Shown: positions 33,368-44,820 of the stretch, one piece after another
Layout of the letters: every line of letters begins with the position of its first letter
How positions within the stretch are numbered: position 1 is the stretch's first letter
DNA from: Phlebotomus papatasi
Lineage: Eukaryota; Arthropoda; Insecta; Diptera; Psychodidae
Assembly (NCBI RefSeq): GCF_024763615.1
Contig: NC_077223.1
Span: 36,518,627-36,582,626, forward strand
Reading direction: 5' to 3'
DNA: 64,000 nucleotides
Notes under the pieces: generated by a model
What the model saw: the letters and a program-made list of their open reading frames with translations, nothing else
The model's database searches: none
What the model was told of the DNA's origin: nothing
Translations under genes and position numbers: made by a program

Positions 33368-33589
33368 GTAATTAACAGAAAAAGTGAGTACTTCCCTTCT
33401 ACAGCAAATAATTGTCTACAGCAAAGTTGTAAAGAAGTAAATTATTACAAAAATGATCTGATTAAAAATCGTTAAGATTTTCCCGGATCTTGATTAAAAA
33501 TAAGATCCGTGAGTTCACAGCTGGAAATTGTTAGTTTCGAAGACCAGCTTCCAAAGCCAGAGGAGAGACATCTTTACCTTTAGTTTCGT

Positions 33590-34080
33590 CCGTATGGTGG
33601 CTGAAGTATTTCCCTTTCGAATTTCGAAATGTCCCTAATGCCAACATATGTTATGCGAGGTTCAGACCTAGGTTTGACGTCTCTAATTTTTTATCAGTCA
33701 AGATTATCTAAAAATTTTGACTTAGATTTCAATTAATAAGGGCAAAAGAACCATTATATTCTGAAAAACCGATAAAATTAGCTGCTAATTCGAATTTTGA
33801 GATCTTCGAAAACTAGGCCAAGCCTCTAATTTGAAGAACGCTTTAGTCTTCACTTTATTTTGGGTAAAACCAAAGCAGAGAACTTCATAATATTCTGCGC
33901 CAAAATTAAATTCCTTCATAATCACTGAGTAAGTCATTTGACAGTTTCATACTGTGGTATTTCACAAATTTTTATAATCTTACGCGAATTTTAGTATGAA
34001 AATTCTAAATTCTATTTAAATTTTTCGAACATCATCATTTTGGTGAATTAAACCCCGACTGTGAGCACTCCATATCGACG
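33590..34080 (+). repeat. Dispersed repeat, unit 1 of a direct pair
   Basis: Landmarks TTTCGAATTTCGAAATGT, TGTGGTATTTCACAA and TTCGAACATCA recur in the same order in 34340-34680. A GGCTTCAGA-type MITE (33657-33840) is inserted in this unit. Class unknown. Confidence 0.5.
33657..33840 (+). mobile_element. GGCTTCAGACT MITE, copy 3 (decayed)
   Basis: GAGGTTCAGACCTAGGTTTG at the left and AGGCCAAGCCTCTAATTTGAA at the right, with TTATCAGTCAAG inside. Same order as the better copies at 12925 and 28721. Confidence 0.55.
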
Positions 34081-34339
34081 ACTTAGAATATAAGTCGAAC
34101 AACTCGATACAAAAATCGTATTATTCGCTTTTTGGATACTTCTTTATACTCTCTACCTTCCCTGTGAATATTAATACTTCAAAGATAATTATTTTCAAAG
34201 TTATAAAGATTTTACATCTCAAAAATCCTATAAGTACTTTGCATCTAAAATCTCAGCTTCAAATCGCTCTCCTGTAAGATTTGCCTACTAAGAGTTATTC
34301 GTATCTTATTCTGAGCGATCGATATGACTTCATTATAAT

Positions 34340-34680
34340 TCTGTAACATGGCTCATATAATTTCCCGTTCGAATTTCGAAATATTGTGTGTCAAGCTGTG
34401 TCAGATTATACTTCGAAAAGAAGAAAATCGAAGCAAAGAGATTCACTATATTCCTATTACTCCTATCACAATAAATTCTACAAATAAGAACAACTCATTT
34501 AACACCTTTTTACTGTAGTATTTCACAACTATTGACACCGTCGAACATGAATTTAATTTAAAAATTCAAAATTCAGTTTCAACTATTCGAACATCAATGA
34601 CATTTTTCGCAATTAGAACATCATTTAACTTATAGCCGAGACACTTTTGGAAAATCATACTCCGGCTATGAACACCGGGA
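34340..34680 (+). repeat. Dispersed repeat, unit 2 of a direct pair
   Basis: GTTCGAATTTCGAAATAT, TGTAGTATTTCACAA, ATTCGAACATCAATGACATT and AGACACTTTTGG parallel unit 1 and the copy at 430-690. Confidence 0.5.
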
Positions 34681-35289
34681 ATGTACGCAACATTAATTAA
34701 AAATATATTATTTTTCTTTTTCTTTCAATACTTTGAGTCTAAATAGATTTTGATATAAAGCAATATGACGACTTTTAGCAAAAGCTGTCCAGACTATGAG
34801 ATCCGCATTGTTTACATTACAATTTATTTTTAGTAACTTCTTTAAATAACTTATTTTAGAAGGCAGTATGTTTCCTCTTTGTGGTTTTTCGCTCTCTTTG
34901 CTGAAAACTTCTTTAATTGCTTTGTGAAACGAGTCATTAACCGGACACTTGCATTCAAATTACTCAATCGTAAAGGTGGTCCGTTCAAAAATGCTGTTTC
35001 GACCTTGTTCGATCAAGAAATGAAAATACTGGTGTGAAAAGTCTTTTAGGAATGTTACTTAAGTCCCATTCATCACCAATGGATGCACGGCAATAATTTC
35101 AATTTTTGACTGATGAAAATAGCCAAAAAATGCGCTGAAACTTGAGCATTGTGGATGCCAGAGATTCATGGTCAATTTTCGTTTAATTTTCAGTAATTGC
35201 TGCTGTGCTTTTGGTGTACCACGGTAGCTGATGTGTTAGCTGGCAAATTACATACCACGATCACTGCCTCTCATTCATTCGCCCAGAAA
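34681..35289. other. Noncoding; start of a unique island
   Basis: AT-rich to about 34900, then more mixed. The part just left of 35290 would be the 3' untranslated region of the candidate minus-strand exon. No AATAAA was read with certainty there. Confidence 0.3.
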
Positions 35290-35452
35290 TCACTCCTCCA
35301 GAGGCGAATTGTCCAAAATTGAAATATCATCCAGAGAATTCATTTCAATCCAAAAACTTTTGCTATCATCTCTAGTATTAACTTTAATTGACTTGATTGG
35401 AGGAGTTTTTGGGGAATGATTGTAAATACTCCAGCAGTCTCGGAATGCGCTC
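35290..35452 (-). CDS. Candidate terminal exon, GPCR-tail-like
   Basis: On the minus strand a pyrimidine-rich stretch (TCTTTCCGTCTTTTTTTTCT) is followed by CAG|G at 35453/35452 and an open frame of about 54 codons ending in TGA at 35290. Across the junction the frame reads YRSAFRDCWSIYNHSP, which resembles the (Y/F)RxAF start of helix 8 just after TM7 of class A receptors. The rest, a Ser/Asp/Glu-rich tail ending NSPLEE, would be the cytoplasmic C-terminus. Seen: an open frame and an acceptor-like site. Inferred: receptor identity, from a motif of six residues only. No upstream exon with transmembrane segments was found in the window, so it could also be chance. Confidence 0.3.
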
Positions 35453-36121
35453 CTGTATCTTTGGTCAGAAAAAAAAGACGGAAAGAGGACAGTAGGAATG
35501 CACCAAAGATGCAAGGGCTTCGATAGAGGAGATCTCGCTTGGACAGCGAAATATGTTATTAAGAAACAATTTCTTGATATATTTGTGTCTTGGCTTCTGC
35601 ACAAAACGCACTTCTTGCTCTCTCTCTCCCTCTCTTCGCGTAATATTTCTTCTCAGGTTCTTTTCTTCTTATTTGGGGTGGCAAAGATGAATTTCGATCC
35701 ACGCAAAAGATTTGTGGTGCAGAAAATCCGCGGAATTTTCGAAAAGAAATTTTAGCAATCAAAAACATTTTATGAACTACCTATATAAATATATGGTATA
35801 TTATTATATATATGATTGATATGGAACTAAATTGTTTTCAGAATTAAAAGATGCAATAAAACCAAGTTTAATGCAGCCTGATAAAATCAAGGAAGACATG
35901 TGTTCAGCCTGTGCAGCGAAAACTCGCAAGTTTATACATTTAAAAGACTTTAAAAGACTAAGTGTCCATTCCCCCTTCCTCCGAATGTACTTAAAAAGGG
36001 TACCATGAGAATTTTTATAGATAAAAAACAAATTTAGTTAATTTGGGATTTAATTGAAAAAAATTCATAGGTGAACTATACTATACTGAAACTATAGGTT
36101 CTGATTTAAATAAATAAATAG
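35453..36121. other. Noncoding; intron or intergenic
   Basis: Mixed composition to 35760, then AT-rich. Overlapping open frames on both strands at 35498-35768 are mutual shadows without domains. Confidence 0.3.
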
Positions 36122-36550
36122 TAAAATTATCCAGGCGGACATTTCAGCATACGAAAATACCGTTTGAATCATTCCTATTAATGGGTTTTCAAGGTCAAAG
36201 GCTCTTGAGAGCGCTTTAATCAACCCAATGGTATCATATTTAGGCTCATTGGAAAGGTCTTGGAATTCCTGGCAAGCTTGAACTATAATTTCAATAGGTT
36301 ATGAATCGATTGATAACCGATAGTTATGAAGCGGTAATGAACCGGTAATTAACTGATAAGTATTTTTTGCCCGAAAATATTTTTTTAATCTTAAAACTAT
36401 TATGTGGGATCTTTTGAGTTATATTTATGAATCAGTTTAAATCGGTTGAGAACCGGTAAACGGTAAATGATTCGAAAGTACTTTTGAAGTACAGCGTCTA
36501 AGTCATGAGTTCGAGCACTTTGCAAGACCTGGGACACTGCCACCCCTTTT
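36122..36550 (+). repeat. Dispersed repeat with tRNA-like end, copy 1
   Basis: AATACCGTTTGAAT, TTTTCAAGGTCAAAGG, TTTAGGCTCATTGG and GTCATGAGTTCGAGCAC occur in the same order as on the minus strand of 59738-60400. GAGTTCGAGC resembles a B box. Possibly a SINE-like retroposon or its composite. Confidence 0.55.
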
Positions 36551-36581
36551 AGTATATTATTTTCAATTTCAAAACTAGAAA

Positions 36582-39500
36582 TACAGTGGGACCTCGATAG
36601 AGTCAACAGCTATTTTTTACTCTACGGACTCCGATAGAGTCAACTTTTCCTTTGTTATTGAACTAATAATATTAGGGTGGAGTAACCACTTATCGCCATG
36701 TTTAGGAAAAAGAAGAATTAATTTTGAACTCTTATTACAAAATAACACAAATTTGACACAAAACTACTTAGATGTATTGGCTTTTGATTCGTGAAAACAA
36801 TGGTCCTAGAATTTAACGCTGGACTACTTAAAAAACTGATTTTTATTAACAATGCAAAAATAACCACTTCGTCGCCACTTTTCACCAATTTTCGCTAGTT
36901 TTGTAATCACTTCTCGCCACCCACTTGAAAAGGTCCAAACTCAATTACAGTGCTGTCTCGCTATATGCACAATTTGGGTACTTTTTTTGACAGTTATCTC
37001 TCTGAATATGCACAACTTTTTTTAAATTCCCAACGGTTTTTTTCTTTCTTTTATTAAATTATAATTTTTTTATTGTTCTAGAATTTCCCGTGTTATTTTA
37101 AATATAATATGAGACAGAAAAAATAAAATTAAGAAAATTAAAAACAAGAAAAATTAGTTACCAAGAAAATAATTTTCTTTATTGCTTTGTCAAAATGTAA
37201 AAAAAATTGATTTTGAATGCAACCGACACAAAAGCTGTGCATATAGAGAGTGTGCATATAGAGAGACAGCACTGTATAACCAAAAAAATATGAACTCGAT
37301 TTACAAAAAGAAAAACGCACAAGATGCTAGATTTTTTGAATATAACATAGTGTAATTTTTTTTTTCTAATTTTATTCAAACTGTTTAAAGAACTTACTTA
37401 AAAATCACTCTTCTAGAGAAAATATGCAAATTTAAGTTACATTTTTAATTCAAAAGATTAGGATCTCAAAAGAAAATTTGGATAAAAGAAAAGCAACAGA
37501 AAATTAAAATTGGTCAGCAAGAAACGGTCAAAACCTCCTTCTTTTGTACATTTAGGATTTAAGTACTGAATTGTTAAAGATATTGACTTGACATCTTTGG
37601 ACGACCCCCGCTCTCCATAAGTCAACTTAAAGATTATTAATACGACCATCATTTCCACTGTACCCCACCCCTTTATCTTCCAAAAAAACTGTTTGACGTG
37701 TTTTATTGTAATTACAAAAAATACGATTTTAGTGGTGAAGGGTAGGAGTAGGGAAGAAATGAGGGTCATATTTATAATCCTCAGGTTGACTTATTAGGGG
37801 GTCATCTGAAGATTCCAAGTCGATATCTACCATTTAAGTACCCATTTTACAGAACAAGAAGAAAATGAGAAAAATTGGTTATATTGCTATTTTTATGAAG
37901 TTTAGAGCCATGTTATAAGGAAAAGAACAACCATCAATCTCTTTTTTATAATACTAAAAGTTTAAAAGGAATTCGAATTAGTAACGCTAATTGCATCAGA
38001 ATTTTAAATAATTAAATATCTACCGGAGCTCTTCTAAAAAAAAGTGAAAAAAGAAATCTCTAAGACAATATTTCCTCATCTTAACATCGTGAGCGAACCT
38101 CAATATTACCACATGGACAGTAATTTATACTTAAGAATAAAAACATTCCGTAAAATTATTCAATCTCCAACTTTTGTCCAAATATACAACTTTTTTGGGC
38201 CAAACGGTGCAGAATTTATGGGCTAATTAAATAATATTAGACTATCGTTTTGAATTCACCAATGATCTAGTACAAATATAAAATAATACTCCTTCCTATC
38301 AAAATTTCACATTTTAATTGATTATTTTTGGACTCCTATAGAGTCAACAAATCCAATCCCAAGGGGCATTTGACATCCAAATAATGTATGTCTCAAATGT
38401 AACCAACATATTTTCAACGTAATCGAACTATTTCTTAAAAATATAATGTATGAACGCAATGGATGTAAATTATATGAAAATTATGTGCGTTGAATGCCAG
38501 TATAATAACTTGACTAAAAATTGTATAGAAAATATCAGTTATTTTCTACTAATACATACATATAATACATTTTGTTTGATAAATTCCAGTTAAAATATTG
38601 TTATTTTCCCTTAAAATTACTACCAAACATTTTTGATCTATAAACCAGTCATAATATAATCTATTTTTGAGTGAAAATGTATAAAACTATGTCAAATATT
38701 TCTAAAGTATATTTATCTTACATATTCATGCCATTATGTTCACATAATGTCGTGAAATTGTATGAACATCATGTTCTGTTATATTTCAGTTACATTTGTT
38801 CCATAAAAGACACAAGTTATATACAACTTGTCTCTTTTTTGTATGACGATGAAAATATGTGAAAAAAGTGATGTCTCACATTAATTAGAGTCCTAAAATG
38901 CACCAGCGTGTGCAGAAAAATCGAGTATACAGATAAAAGGCATTAAATTTTACAAAGTAAGTGCAAATGATGAAAAATAACTAATTAACACTTCGTTTGT
39001 GAGAGCTAATATTTTCTTCCTTTAATTGCAGTGTACCGCAAGTACAAGCGTTAGGTCAGCTTCCAGATCATTTGTTATGAAATCAAATTGCAGAATGAGT
39101 GCCCAGAATGCAGAAAAAATTATCAAAAGCATAATCTTTCAGTGTTTTGACATTTTTGCTGTGTAGTGATATTATTGACGTAAGAAGTCTGCAAAATGTA
39201 AATATGATATACGACATCTTGTAAATATAATCACTAAAATAATATAAATGTGTTTTATTTTCTGCTTTTCTTACTTATTCGGGTTAAAATATCTTGATTT
39301 TATTTTATCAGAACAAAAAGAAGATTATGCCGTGGAAAAATACAGAAAATTGGCGACGCCAAACTCAAATTAATGGAAAAATGATACACAAAACATTGCA
39401 GTGCAATGATATTTGTCCAAATTATTGTTTAAAGGGCTGTATTCACACGCAGAAAAAATTTAAGAACCATAAGTTTTTTGAATGATGTAATGTAAAAGGC

Positions 39501-40038
39501 AATAAATTTATTCAATTTTGTTTTATTTAATTTCTTAGCTTTCCCTTAAGAATTTCACTAATATTTTAGCCTCTAATGGAAAACAATTATTTCATTAAAT
39601 TTTCATACGCGATAAAAGTGCACGAGGCACAAAAAATGTGACTGAATCGTTGAGGATAAATATTTATTCGTTTGAGGAAAAATATTTGAGCAAGTCTTAA
39701 AGAAAAATGGACAAGAAATGACAGTTCTTCAGTCGATAGTTATAATATTGGTATGACAGGGTGATTATATTTTATTTAGACATAAACAATACATTTTACC
39801 GTACACGATGACTTGTTTAACTCTAAAATAAAAAATTGTTATATTTTGGGTATAAAAATTCCCCATTCATCCGAATATGGACCTCTTTTATGCGGTTATA
39901 TAGAAGAAATTTGTAAAGTTTTCCCCATCATTTTCGTATAGATATCAGACATCTCTATTCATTTATGGCGATAAATGCTCCTTGGGAGGGTCAACAGACC
40001 TGGAAATAATTAATTGACTCTATCGAGGTTCCACTGTA
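36582..40038. mobile_element. 3.45-kb pogo-like TIR element without transposase
   Basis: Element 36584-40036 between TA dinucleotides. Ends CAGTGGGACCTCGATAGAG then TCAA, and the partner CAGTGGAACCTCGATAGAG then TCAA. CAGTGGAACCTC is a terminus known from pogo/Tigger-type Tc1/mariner elements, which duplicate TA. GATAGAGTCAAC recurs at 36630 and, as TATAGAGTCAAC, at 38338, like subterminal repeats. No long ORF or DDE domain is present; the interior is AT-rich and holds at least one nested pogo-like MITE (36948-37274). The two ends could belong to two different solo copies; the shared TIR and TA flanks favour one element. Confidence 0.6.
36946..37276. mobile_element. 327-bp MITE with CAGTGCTGTCTC ends
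   Basis: Element 36948-37274 flanked by TA. Left CAGTGCTGTCTCGCTATATG, right CATATAGAGAGACAGCACTG. The internal words CTGAATATGCACAAC and GTGCATATAGAGAG repeat the subterminal motif. Pogo-like terminus and TA duplication. Confidence 0.8.
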
Positions 40039-40434
40039 CCTTTCTTTAGTAAGTTCATGATAATAATGTTTTCAATCGAAAATTTTACTCATCACCTTGT
40101 TTCCTTCGCACATTTTGTGTGAAAGATTAAGAATTCCCTAAACATCCATTTCTTACCACATTGCCTCCACCTTTACCGCTAAACTGAATCCCTCTATACA
40201 GATTCTGGAGCTTAAAGTGGGAGGAGAAAAAGAGAGCAATAAAATAGTTTCTAATAGAGTTAGAGACATTTATGACTTGTTGTAAATGTCTCATTTGTTT
40301 GTTATCCAGTAAAATATTGTTTCGCATTTCCATAGCCATACATTAATATTGTCTGCAGTGCACATATTTTTTTCCACATGTTGCATTTGCATAATATTCT
40401 TAATGACATATCTCTGGAAACCTCCACATTCACT
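40039..40434. other. Noncoding stretch
   Basis: Mixed composition, repeat-poor. A 70-codon minus frame (40339-40127) has no domain. Confidence 0.3.
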
Positions 40435-40740
40435 TTATCTTCTTCATTTCTTTTCTAGGTAAGGCGCTAGATGCACTTTTTTGAACCAGTCACCTCCCCC
40501 TCAGACCACCAGTGCTCCCATCGAGACGTCCTATGGTGTTTGGCGTTAATTGAGAGAAATTGGTGGGCTTGAGAGTGATTCTCAAGCGTGAGATTGAGAA
40601 TAAGAACTGAAAAAGAGAACGCACAAAATCCGCACAGGCGGTTATTTTAAATGACTTTCCGCTGTGTTCCCTCATACGACGCCAGCGCTCAATGGGTAAG
40701 TGTAGTAGACGATAGTGCAATTACTGCTCTTCTTGTTCTC
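40435..40740 (+). other. GC-richer segment bounded by splice-like signals
   Basis: A pyrimidine tract (CTTCTTCATTTCTTTTCTAG, to 40458) resembles an acceptor and GG|GTAAGTG at 40693/40694 is a near-perfect donor. Just before the donor the plus strand reads ATG ACT TTC CGC TGT..., 15 codons (MTFRCVPSYDASAQW) in phase 0. All frames from the acceptor meet stops, so this would be a 5' leader exon with the start codon near 40649. The minus strand also has an open frame (40720-40490). Neither reading has homology I recognise. Confidence 0.25.
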
Positions 40741-42379
40741 AATTCCTCACACAGCTTGGACACGCACCTCGTGGTTTACAAAATTTGAAAATCTTACCGT
40801 TAGTGTTATGTTGACTTTAGGTAAATATCTTTTGGATAATTTATTCAAAATTATTTCTAACTTTGAAGATGCACACTCATTCATCTCCACCTCAATCTAC
40901 ATAAATTGGCAGTTCTAATGCTAAATTCTCTTTTGGATATAGTATAATTTTTTTTTTCTATTCCACGTGAGTGAAAATCAAACAGAAAAAGCCACATAAT
41001 GAACGTATCAAACTCGTTTTTGCGCTTGCAACAGTGCGAAGAACAAGAAATTCTCAAATCACCGGATATAAAGTATCAAGCAGCTATGATTTGACTTAAT
41101 AATAATTAATCGGTCAGTATTCGATGAAGCGCTAATGGTTGAGCAATTTCAATTGTGACTGGGAATACCATCGAGGTGGAAAATTGTTCCTTTAGCACTT
41201 GATGGATCTCCCCATATAACGGATTTTGCACGTTACAACAATTGCGAGAAATTAATGCTCATTCTTTTTTCATCGAACATACAACAAATTCTGACCTCCC
41301 ACAATTTTCTTCCACCAGCAATAGATGCGGCATTTATTGGTGTTTTTGCCCCATCAAAGAGGCTGTACAATTAATTTCGAAAGAAAATTCGTTTCGAGTT
41401 TGGTTTTTTTATTGTTGTGCCATGTCCAGAGTTTTGTGCATTTAAATACTCGTCCATCAATCGATTGAAGAATTGTACAAACACGAACGTTATTAATGGC
41501 ATTGGCAACTCCCCATTGAACTCCACTCATTAGGCCACGTGAAAAAATCCTAGTTAGAGCGCTCAGAGACAGACAAGATCACCATATGAAATCACTCTCT
41601 GGGATGCTAAGAAACTTTCAACAGGTGCCGCATCGTATTTTTTTTGTTACTCTTAGCACGGTGCTTTTTGATTCTTTTTTTTTTTCTTGAACCTCTGCCT
41701 GATACCAAAATAATTAATTAGTTTCTTTTGCGGCGTGAGGCTTTTTTTGGGGGGGCCACGGTGGCCAAAGGGGTTCTTCATTTTGCTCCATTTAGGAAGA
41801 GATTTTTATAATGTGTGTGAGAAAACACGACAAATTTGTATCATTTTTTCACCTCCTTCGAGAAAACACTGTGAGATTGATGGCACTCTTGAGAGGAATA
41901 AACCGATTACTAAACTGATTTCTCTGAATTTTTATCGAAATTTACGAATCGGAAACGAAAGGTGAATTTCATAAAAAAACATTAAGAGTCAAATTTGTTG
42001 AATGCCTTTCTCCCTAGAATTTTAAAAGTTATAAGGATCTCTTCCTTCAAATAAATTATAAAACAGTAGGATCTCTCAAGCTCAATTTATAATTTTTTCT
42101 TTATTTAATAATGTCTTGAGTTTTACAATTTACTTAGGGAATCTAAGAGAATTTATACCCCTTTTGCAAAAAATTGCTTTCTAATTTCAGTAATAATTTA
42201 AATTGATATCATGTTCGGAAGTTCAAATTTAATTTCAAATTAAAGATTAATTTATCAAATATAGACATAGCGCGAAGTGGGTTTAATTTGAACAATGGGT
42301 CTACACACTGCTCATGCTTTTTACGATCCCAAATTTTACAATAACAAAATTTTTCCTATGTTTCTCAATAAATGTGACC
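40741..42379. other. Unique island, no gene recognised
   Basis: Mixed composition to about 41960, then AT-rich. A 76-codon plus frame at 41735-41965 lacks a domain. Likely regulatory or intronic. Confidence 0.35.
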
Positions 42380-42581
42380 TAGGGGGAGGTGGGGCTACTT
42401 TTGCTGTGGTGCTAGATTGTTATACGACTTTTTCGCCTATTTCTAAATGAAGCTAGTCCTTACAATTATTTTATTTAGATACACAATTATTTTGTCTATC
42501 CAAATTACATCATGTTAAAACCCAGTTTCCTTTAGAAATATGCAAAAAAATCGTATAACAATGTAGCCCCACCTCCCCCTA
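42380..42581. mobile_element. TAGGG-class MITE (GGGGGAGGTGGGGCTAC ends), copy 3
   Basis: Left TAGGGGGAGGTGGGGCTACT, right ATGTAGCCCCACCTCCCCCTA. Interior ATTTCTAAATGAAGCT, ATTATTTTGTCTATCC and AAATTACATCATG as in 11279. The cleanest ends of this family. Confidence 0.85.
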
Positions 42582-43255
42582 CCGCGCATATTTTAAAAAC
42601 TAAAGTAAAGTGCATAGTTTTTAAAATATATTGCGGAGTCAATATCCGAAATACACAAAACTTTAAAATGTTTTTTTTTTTGTTTGTTTTAAAACCAGAT
42701 TTAAAACTGTTTCCTCCTGTAAAAAAAGTCAGTTAATTTATGATTAATGACTAAGCTATCATAGCTAGCACTTTCGTACATTAGTATATTAACTATTTGA
42801 GGACCAATTGGACATCGGTGATCTAAAAACATAAACAATTAAAAAAAAGTGAATTAGACATTTATTTTGTCTTGTAAATAATCAGAAAAATTATTTTTGG
42901 TTTTGGAATACCGCTGTTCCATACGTTTTTAAAGGGTACTTAAGGACCAATAGAAGACCGATAGGATCTGAAATGGATGGGAGCCTAAACATAAAAATAT
43001 TATGACCGACATTTGAAAATTTCAAAAACTCGTTCGTTCGAAACAGATCACAAATAAACATCTTATAATATATTAACACAAATTGAATAACCTAAAATAC
43101 AAAATAAACAAATAAAGTAAATGCGGTAACGAAATATAGGCCACGCCCTTTAACTTATTGACATGTGCTCAATTAATTACAGTGATGGAAAAATTAGTCA
43201 CAGCCTCTGAGAAAGGCTTTGAGTCTGCTTCTAAAGCTTTAGGAAAATCAGAATT
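42582..43255. other. Noncoding, with possible old TTAA-type MITE
   Basis: TTAACTATTTGAGGACCAATT near 42788 resembles the left end at 33235, including a following ACATCGGTGATC. A possible partner, TACTTAAGGACCAATAG, lies near 42937. Otherwise AT-rich and featureless. Confidence 0.3.
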
Positions 43256-43401
43256 TTAACCCTTTAAGGACGATTGAATGAATTTTTGAATGAAAAATGA
43301 ATTTTTTATGGCCATCTAACGTTATGTTTTGTCCTAAAAAGTCAGAAAAAGTGATTTTTATTGACCCCCAATTTTTGACCTTCTCGTCCTTAAAGGGTTA
43401 A
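43256..43401. mobile_element. 138-bp piggyBac-type MITE with TTAA duplication
   Basis: Element 43260-43397 between TTAA tetranucleotides. Ends CCCTTTAAGGACGATTG and, on the other strand, CCCTTTAAGGACGAGAAG. TTAA target duplication with CCC-starting ends is the known signature of piggyBac. No ORF. Confidence 0.85.
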
Positions 43402-43424
43402 GCTTCACCTTTTTTTCCACAACA

Positions 43425-43735
43425 AGGTCTCTTACACAACAGCTCGCCATTGTGCCAGCGTCCCCCAGTGTCTCAACACCCCCAAGGTTTTGAGGACATC
43501 ATTCACTTTTTCCACCTCAACCGGGAATAGCCCCTCTTTCTCGTCCCATTTTAGGTTTCACTCATAGATTTTAGTAAACATTTTTTCCTCTCGGTAAATA
43601 TGACCGAGCCAGCTTAGTCTTCTAACCCGAATAGAAGCAGCAATGTTGACCCCTCCATAAAGCTCCTCCAGTTCATGGTTCATCCTTTTTCGGAATTCCC
43701 CTATAGTTACATCATGAATAGGTCTAAAGGCCCGT
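43425..43735 (-). pseudogene. Non-LTR retrotransposon RT C-terminal remnant
   Basis: On the minus strand from about 43708 the frame reads RKRMNHELEELYGG and, 9 residues on, RRLSWLGHIYREE. This is the conserved R-L-x-W-L-G-H region found downstream of reverse transcriptase in several non-LTR families. A stop follows at KIYE, and after a frame change the sequence continues VNDVLKTLGV and GTLAQWRAVV, again typical of that C-terminus. At least one stop and one frameshift, so inactive. The exact clade cannot be fixed from this fragment, and the 5' part is missing. Confidence 0.7.
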
Positions 43736-43955
43736 TACGTCGTTAAACTCGCTTCTAAAAAATCAACAGCTTTCTTGCTACCAGAAGATCCCAGGTTGTC
43801 CATTAGCTATTGGCATTACGATTAGTAAAGTATAAATACCGCAAGTTCTAACCATAGGGAAAATTAAACCATTATTGGTAATGCTACACTTTCTATGAGA
43901 GAGCTTAACAAAAAAAATTAGGCCACACCCCATTACAGGGTTAGAATTAAAGTTA

Positions 43956-44208
43956 GGATATTTTTCATCATCATCATCATCATTTTAAACCGCTTATCCC
44001 TATTGGGGTCGCGGACCCATGACATCCGATTTAGCAGCCCAGACTTGTCGACCCTCCACCAGAAAGATGTTCAGGTTCGATCCTAAGGCGCTCCTAGGCA
44101 AGATTCTGAATTTGATTCAGCCACCTTGTCCTAGGTCTGCCTCTAGGTCGACGCCTCCTCACAATGGCTTCCATAGCTTTCCTGGAGAATTTTTTGGATA
44201 TTTTTCAT
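43956..44208 (-). mobile_element. 5'-truncated non-LTR retrotransposon with 13-bp duplication
   Basis: The insert 43969-44195 lies between perfect 13-bp direct repeats GGATATTTTTCAT (43956-43968 and 44196-44208). On the minus strand it encodes RRRRPRGRPRTRWLNQIQNL, then a stop: the G-R-P-R-T-R-W motif typical of the RT C-terminus in RTE-like and related elements. It ends in a short (ATG)n tail preceded by GGATAAGCGG, as in non-LTR elements with simple-repeat 3' ends. The intact duplication marks one insertion event by target-primed reverse transcription. It is a different element from the remnant at 43425. Confidence 0.85.
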
Positions 44209-44820
44209 ATTTAATGTAATTTTTTCAGATTATTTATAATGTATTTTTAAATATTAAATACGCTTGCACTTAGACGCACTTACCACTTTAATCTAGAGAG
44301 TATTCCTTGAAGAAACATACCAAATTAAAACCAAACCACCCACCTCTCCCCCAAATACATCTTAGTTAAATACGGTTATAAATCATGATCTATTAAAAAA
44401 AATTAAATATTTTTAAATTTTTTCAAATGATTTTTACAACTTAAATTTTGTAGAGAAAAATTACTTCTACCACGCTTTTACTAACAATTTGTATGTACCA
44501 TCGGTACTCAAAAATTTCTATTTTTTTATCATATGTGAAAGAAAAGTTGTAAGAGTTACGGAATTCATCAATTGAAATTTCGTATGGTTGTCTCTGAGTT
44601 ATCGACTAACAGTAACCGTGAGAATATCTAATTTGTGCTGTGTCATTGTTTCTTGTTATTCTGTACACAAGAATATAGAAAATATGCTATCTGACGACAA
44701 AAGACCAAAACGATCGATATACTGATAGAATTTTGGTAAATATATCATCGTCACTTGGATCAGTTTCTTGTTGGATCTTTTGCAACAACTGCATGTGTTG
44801 TTTAAGAGGCATGACTGCAG
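44209..44820. other. Noncoding AT-rich stretch
   Basis: No repeat end or ORF recognised. Confidence 0.3.

Noticed and set aside
37458..37769. Transposase remnant inside the pogo-like element (103-codon minus ORF)
   Set aside because: No DDE-type or DNA-binding motif; composition is typical of chance ORFs in AT-rich DNA.
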